Shown in pieces: positions 7,116-10,118 of a DNA stretch of 10,118 bases. Position 1 is the first letter of the stretch; the number at the start of each line of letters is the position of its first letter. Made by a program: the position numbers and the translations under genes. The notes under the pieces were generated by a model. It made no database searches, was not told the origin of the DNA, and saw only the letters and a list, made by a program, of their open reading frames with translations. The DNA is from Bacteroidales bacterium (GTDB lineage Bacteria; Bacteroidota; Bacteroidia; Bacteroidales; P3). The stretch is taken from the NCBI GenBank assembly GCA_900769785.1, contig CAAGHV010000086.1:1-10118 (forward strand), read 5' to 3'.

Positions 7116-8813
7116 ATGAAGAAATTAATCGAATGCGTTCCCAATATCAGCGAAGGTCGCGATAGGAACATAATAGACCAAGTAACAGCCGAAATAGAAA
7201 AAGTAGAAGGCGTAAAATTGTTGGACGTAGATCCGGGTGCCACCACCAACCGTACCGTTATCACATTTGTTGGTGAGCCCGAACCTGTATGCGAAGCCGC
7301 TTACCGCGTGGTTAAGAAAGCTGCCGAACTTATAGATATGCGCAATCATCATGGCGATCATCCTCGTTTTGGTGCTACCGATGTATGTCCGCTTATACCC
7401 GTGTCTAATATCACTATGGACGAGGTGGTGGAATATGCTCATAAGTTGGGCGAACGTATAGGCAATGAACTTAACATTCCTGTGTTCTGCTACGAAGATG
7501 CAGCTTACGAACCCAAACGTCGCAATTTGGCAGCATGCCGTCAAGGCGAATACGAAGCATTGAAAGAAAGAATATGTACCGAAGAATGGAAACCCGATTT
7601 TGGTCCATGCCAATTCAATGACCGAGTGGCCACCACAGGTGCCACCGCTGTAGGTGCAAGAGATTTCCTTGTAGCCATCAATTACAATCTTAATACTACT
7701 TCTACACGTCGTGCCAACGCTATAGCTTTCGACGTTAGAGAGAAAGGCCGTCCACAACGCGAAGGTGGTAAGGTTACAGGCAAACCTATGAAAGACGAAA
7801 AGGGAAACACTATAATGATTCCCGGAACACTGAAAGGTACTAAGGCTATTGGTTGGTTTATTGAAGAATATGGCATTGCTCAAGTATCGATGAATATTAC
7901 CAATATTACTACTACTCCGGTACATGTGGCTTTCGAAGAAGTATGCAACAAAGCTGCTGCTCGTGGTGTAAGAGTAACAGGTTGCGAAATAGTAGGATTG
8001 ATACCCAAACGTGTGTTGATAGAAGCCGGTAAATATTATTTGGCAAAACAACAACGTTCGCTAGGCGTGTCGGAAGACGAGATAGTGAAGATAGCCGTAA
8101 AATCGATGGGATTGGACGATTTGAAACCTTTCGACCCACAAGAGAAAGTTATCGAATATGTACTTGAAGATAAAAACGTAAAACGTTTGGTGGATATGAC
8201 CTGTACCGGTTTTGCCAACGAAACAGCAAGCGAAAGTCCTGCTCCCGGTGGCGGATCAATATCGGCATATATGGGTGCTTTGGCAGCATCGTTGGCTACA
8301 ATGGTGGCAAACCTTTCGTCGCACAAACCCGGTTGGGACGACCGTTGGGAAGAATTCTCTAATTGGGCAGTGAAAGGTCAAGCTATAAAAGAAGAGCTAC
8401 TTCATTTGGTTGACGAAGATACCAACGCTTTCAACCTTATCATGAACGCATTTGGCCTACCAAAGAAAACCGACGAAGAAAAGGCTGCACGCACACAAGC
8501 TATACAAGATGCTACACGCTATGCCACCGAAGTGCCTTTCAAAACTATGAAGAAAGCCTTTGAAGCATTTGAGGTAGTACGTGCAATGGTTGAAATTGGT
8601 AACCCCAACAGCGTTACCGACGCAGGTGTAGGTGCATTATGTGCACGTTCGGCTGTGATAGGTGCTCACCTCAACGTGAAGATCAATGCAGCAAGCCTTA
8701 AAGATAAAGCAGTGGTTGATGCCATACTTGCCGAGGCAGCAGCAATAGAAAAAGCAGCTATCGAAGAAGAACAAGTGCTTTTGAAGATGGTAGAAGAAAA
8801 GATAAACGGATAA
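7116..8813 (+). CDS. ftcD: Bifunctional glutamate formimidoyltransferase / formimidoyl-THF cyclodeaminase
   Basis: Last step of histidine degradation through formiminoglutamate: the first domain moves the formimino group to tetrahydrofolate, and the second deaminates the product to 5,10-methenyl-THF, releasing ammonia. 565 residues. The transferase N- and C-subdomains occupy about 1-330, starting with ECVPNISEGR, and have the catalytic-type H82 in MRNHHGDHPRFGATDV (75-90), the same number as in the mammalian enzyme. A linker near 331-355 leads to the cyclodeaminase domain (about 356-565), with SPAPGGGS (374-381), an acidic segment LVDEDTNAFN (431-440) that probably holds the catalytic Asp, and NPNSVTDAGVGA (496-507). 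Both halves look complete, so this is a true fusion and not two genes. No hutH, hutU or hutI is next to it. The start ATG fits the family N-terminus. Cytoplasmic. Confidence 0.95.
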   Translation: MKKLIECVPNISEGRDRNIIDQVTAEIEKVEGVKLLDVDPGATTNRTVITFVGEPEPVCEAAYRVVKKAAELIDMRNHHGDHPRFGATDVCPLIPVSNITMDEVVEYAHKLGERIGNELNIPVFCYEDAAYEPKRRNLAACRQGEYEALKERICTEEWKPDFGPCQFNDRVATTGATAVGARDFLVAINYNLNTTSTRRANAIAFDVREKGRPQREGGKVTGKPMKDEKGNTIMIPGTLKGTKAIGWFIEEYGIAQVSMNITNITTTPVHVAFEEVCNKAAARGVRVTGCEIVGLIPKRVLIEAGKYYLAKQQRSLGVSEDEIVKIAVKSMGLDDLKPFDPQEKVIEYVLEDKNVKRLVDMTCTGFANETASESPAPGGGSISAYMGALAASLATMVANLSSHKPGWDDRWEEFSNWAVKGQAIKEELLHLVDEDTNAFNLIMNAFGLPKKTDEEKAARTQAIQDATRYATEVPFKTMKKAFEAFEVVRAMVEIGNPNSVTDAGVGALCARSAVIGAHLNVKINAASLKDKAVVDAILAEAAAIEKAAIEEEQVLLKMVEEKING

Positions 8814-8843
8814 GACTGTTTAATTGTTTTTTACATATATATG

Positions 8844-8875
8844 AGGGGATACGAACAATCGTGTCCCCTTTTTTT
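8844..8875 (+). terminator. Intrinsic terminator of ftcD
   Basis: AGGGGATACGA (8844-8854) pairs with TCGTGTCCCCT (8859-8869), with one G-T pair and the loop ACAA, followed by a T run to 8875. It begins 30 nt after the ftcD stop. Confidence 0.9.
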
Positions 8876-8924
8876 GTGTCTAATTACTATGTGATATTTT
8901 TTCAATATCGGGGTTTCGGAGTCG

Positions 8925-8960
8925 CACGGTAGGGTATCGACGTCCAAATACCCTACCGTG
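8925..8960. repeat. 12-bp perfect inverted repeat
   Basis: CACGGTAGGGTA (8925-8936) and TACCCTACCGTG (8949-8960) are exact reverse complements around a 12-nt loop. There is no T-tract. The right arm overlaps the outermost 22-bp unit of the left arm of the large dyad element, so it is probably a part or derivative of that repeat family. Confidence 0.85.
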
Positions 8961-9023
8961 GATTTCCCAACACCCATATTTCGGCTTGCCAACATATGGG
9001 TGTTAGTTTCCAAAAACCCATAT
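8944..9023 (-). repeat. Left arm: 22-bp repeats, minus orientation
   Basis: Read on the minus strand, units begin at 9023, 9001, 8979 and 8957, a spacing of exactly 22 bp. The unit at 8979 carries the full ATATGGGTGTTGG; the one at 9023 has ATATGGGTTTTTGG; the one at 8957 is degenerate (GGTAGGGTATTTGG). At 9001 the unit is locally flipped and reads ACCCATATGTTGG, so that ATATGGGTGTT appears there on the plus strand (8994-9004). Confidence 0.8.
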
Positions 9024-9032
9024 ATTAAATTA

Positions 9033-9158
9033 AAATCATAGTTTGATTTGTTCAAATCAAACTATGATTTATTCAAATCAAACTTTGATTTAATTAAACC
9101 AAACTTTGATTTGATTAAACCAAACTTTGATTTAAGTAAATCAAAGTTTGGTTTTGTT
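9033..9158. repeat. Tandem array of six 21-bp palindromic units
   Basis: Units start at 9033, 9054, 9075, 9096, 9117 and 9138, each exactly 21 bp. The core is a 17-bp odd-centre palindrome, best seen in unit 3 as AAATCAAACTTTGATTT, followed by a 4-bp spacer (GTTC, ATTC, AATT, GATT, AAGT, TGTT). Centres are at 9041, 9062, 9083, 9104, 9125 and 9146. Units differ by one to a few substitutions, and no indels are seen. Twenty-one bp equals two helical turns, so all dyads face the same side of the DNA. Either strand can be read as a heptapeptide repeat (such as KSNFDLI), but the substitutions are not mainly synonymous. Confidence 0.92.
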
Positions 9159-9163
9159 GAAAG

Positions 9164-9265
9164 ATATGGGTTTTGCCAAAAAAACATATGGGTGTTGGAA
9201 TCCCGGTATATGGGTGTTGGGAAGTTTACGGATGGGGGTTTGGAAAAAAAATATATGGGTGTTGG
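9164..9265 (+). repeat. Right arm: five 22-bp repeats, plus orientation
   Basis: Units begin at 9164, 9186, 9208, 9230 and 9253 (22, 22, 22 and 23 bp apart). Those at 9186, 9208 and 9253 carry exact ATATGGGTGTTGG; 9164 has ATATGGGTTTTGCC; 9230 is degenerate (GGATGGGGGTTTGG). The unit tails differ. Because 22 is not a multiple of 3, successive units fall in different reading frames, which argues against a coding repeat. The last unit has no matching partner in the left arm. Confidence 0.85.
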
Positions 9266-9277
9266 AATATCAACCAA

Positions 9278-9300
9278 TATATACCGGTTGTCGGTATATA
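9278..9300. repeat. 9-bp perfect hairpin TATATACCG / CGGTATATA
   Basis: TATATACCG (9278-9286) and CGGTATATA (9292-9300) are exact complements around a GTTGT loop, just right of the repeat element. No T-run follows on either strand, so its role is unclear. Confidence 0.75.
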
Positions 9301-9383
9301 TGCTGACAGGGTATTTGCTGCTACAATTTGTGGCCAACAGTTTGCAGCACTGCAATATTTAATTGCAAATTGTAAATTGCTGA

Positions 9384-9971
9384 TTACAGAAAGTTGGTGT
9401 GGGTATTTATTCTGAACAATATGCCTGCCGACATATAGTTGTGTAAATTCATATTCGATGCCATATTGGACAATATGAATACTTTGTTTTCGATATTGAA
9501 ATAAACATTCTTATATATATGGGCATAGAATCCTACTCCTATGTTGCCGTAATAGCCCATATTGCCAACCACCTCGTTTTGATTGTCGAAAGCCAGGCCG
9601 CCACAGGCCGTGAGGTAGAAGTCGATGCGGTTGGATCTGGAATAGCCGTGCAGGTATTCCGATAGCGAATAGTTGACCCCCAAACCCATAAAGGCACACT
9701 TGCCTATAATATAGTTCTTGCTGTCTATACTATGTATATATGCTTCGGTGCGAACGCTTATAAACGGATTTATCTTTTTGGTTATCTGTCCGCCAACACC
9801 CCAACTCATAAAACTGCTTGCCGTAAGACCCCCGTTTACAGCCACTATCCATTCTTCCGATAGGGGGTAGATGGGGTATTTGAGGTTTTTCCAATTCTTT
9901 TGCGAATAGCATGTGCCCGAAAGCACTGCCACAACCATTGTTACAACTAATATCCTATATATTTTGTTCAT
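9384..9971 (-). CDS. Hypothetical outer-membrane beta-barrel protein
   Basis: 195 residues from the ATG at 9971. The N-terminus MNKIYRILVVTMVVAVLSGT is a signal peptide with probable cleavage after CYS (before Q24); it is not a good lipobox. The mature part shows about eight alternating hydrophobic/polar strands rich in Gly and aromatic residues, for example near 40-49, 55-64, 69-80, 85-102, 115-128, 138-152, 153-167 and 178-189. This is typical of small OmpA-like or porin-family barrels of Bacteroidota, and the chain ends shortly after the last strand. The frame extends upstream to 10007, but the added 12 residues would precede the signal peptide, so 9971 is preferred. It is convergent with ftcD. 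No consensus promoter was seen upstream within the window and no terminator downstream. Function is unknown; the barrel call rests on pattern only. Confidence 0.65.
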   Translation of the reverse strand: MNKIYRILVVTMVVAVLSGTCYSQKNWKNLKYPIYPLSEEWIVAVNGGLTASSFMSWGVGGQITKKINPFISVRTEAYIHSIDSKNYIIGKCAFMGLGVNYSLSEYLHGYSRSNRIDFYLTACGGLAFDNQNEVVGNMGYYGNIGVGFYAHIYKNVYFNIENKVFILSNMASNMNLHNYMSAGILFRINTHTNFL

Positions 9972-10118
9972 GTTTTTGGTATAATGACGGAGCGTATATG
10001 CACTCATTTAATTGATTGACTACTATTGTTTAGAATACAGTTTTGATACTATAACCACACACTTTAACGGCTTTCTAAGATACTATTTATTTTGCAATAT
10101 TACATATGTTATATCCAC

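Larger units (their letters stand above)
8944..9243. repeat. 300-bp dyad-symmetric compound repeat element
   Basis: The reverse complement of 8944-9023 aligns without gaps to 9164-9243, with about 57 of 80 positions identical by hand count. Between these arms lie six 21-bp palindromic units (9033-9158). The arm axis, (9023+9164)/2, and the axis of the six palindrome centres, (9041+9146)/2, are both 9093.5, which falls in the self-complementary AATT spacer between units 3 and 4. The whole block is therefore one large imperfect palindrome built from short tandem repeats. It resembles a foldback or BIME-like mosaic in layout only; I do not recognise the family. No target-site duplication was identified, and there is no transposase. 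Confidence 0.8.
8814..9383. other. 570-bp convergent intergenic region, repeat-rich
   Basis: The region lies between the ends of ftcD (plus) and the beta-barrel gene (minus). It holds the ftcD terminator, a 12-bp inverted repeat, the ~300-bp dyad element with 21-bp and 22-bp repeats, and a 9-bp hairpin; these are listed separately. From about 9301 to 9383 nothing clear is seen beyond AT-rich sequence with short self-complementary stretches. No strong terminator for the minus-strand gene was found. Open frames of 74-104 codons cross the repeats on both strands, but they start at TTG or inside the repeats and are not supported as genes. Confidence 0.8.

Noticed and set aside
7125..8054. 309-codon open frame antisense to ftcD
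   Set aside because: It lies fully within ftcD, shows no recognisable domain, and is Cys/Ser/Phe-rich as expected for the complement of this codon usage.
8831..9055. Minus-strand 74-codon frame left of the palindrome
   Set aside because: It starts at TTG, crosses the ftcD terminator hairpin and is built from the 22-bp repeats, whose frame shifts unit by unit.
8944..9265. CRISPR-like array
   Set aside because: The period is 21-22 bp without unique 25-40-bp spacers, the units themselves vary, and no cas genes are present.
9972..10007. Upstream ATG start for the beta-barrel gene
   Set aside because: It would put 12 residues including His, Arg and Lys ahead of a well-formed signal peptide.
10072..10097. 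Possible minus-strand promoter (TATCTTAG with TTGC) for the barrel gene
   Set aside because: The core deviates from TAnnTTTG and the spacing of 11 bp is far too short.

Overview
The window looks like chromosomal DNA of a Bacteroidota member, most likely order Bacteroidales. Three upstream regions carry the Bacteroidetes-type promoter core TAnnTTTG, two of them with a TTTG box 19-20 bp further upstream. Shine-Dalgarno signals are mostly absent, Ile is often written ATA, and the gene products (UvrA, RlmD, MTH1187-family protein, ZIP transporter, OmpA-like barrel) read as Bacteroidales versions. The family or genus cannot be fixed from the sequence alone.

Layout. Positions 1-1055 hold the 3' part of an NhaP2/CvrA-type K+(Na+)/H+ antiporter with a C-terminal RCK_C domain. 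A promoter near 1122 probably starts a three-gene operon: an MTH1187/YkoF-like thiamine-binding protein (1153-1464), a ZIP-family metal transporter (1476-2258) and the 23S rRNA methyltransferase RlmD (2299-3732), ending at a perfect 16-bp hairpin. uvrA (3969-6788) is a separate unit with its own promoter, a rare clear AGGAG ribosome binding site and a strong terminator. A tRNA-Leu(TAG) gene with promoter and terminator follows (6952-7033), then ftcD (7116-8813), a fused glutamate formimidoyltransferase/cyclodeaminase of histidine breakdown and folate metabolism, again with a terminator. At the right end a small outer-membrane beta-barrel protein is encoded on the minus strand (9384-9971), convergent with ftcD.

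The genes are mostly housekeeping, transport, repair and catabolism, with no sign of a defence locus, prophage or IS. The unusual part is the 570-bp convergent intergenic region between ftcD and the barrel gene. It contains a roughly 300-bp dyad-symmetric element (8944-9243). Six 21-bp tandem units, each a 17-bp near-palindrome plus a 4-bp spacer, lie at the centre. They are flanked by two 80-bp arms made of 22-bp repeats in opposite orientation (motif ATATGGGTGTTGG). The arms and the array share one dyad axis at about 9093.5, in an AATT spacer. Short open frames across it exist on both strands but look like by-products of the repeats. I do not recognise this element; it is the main candidate for something undescribed here.
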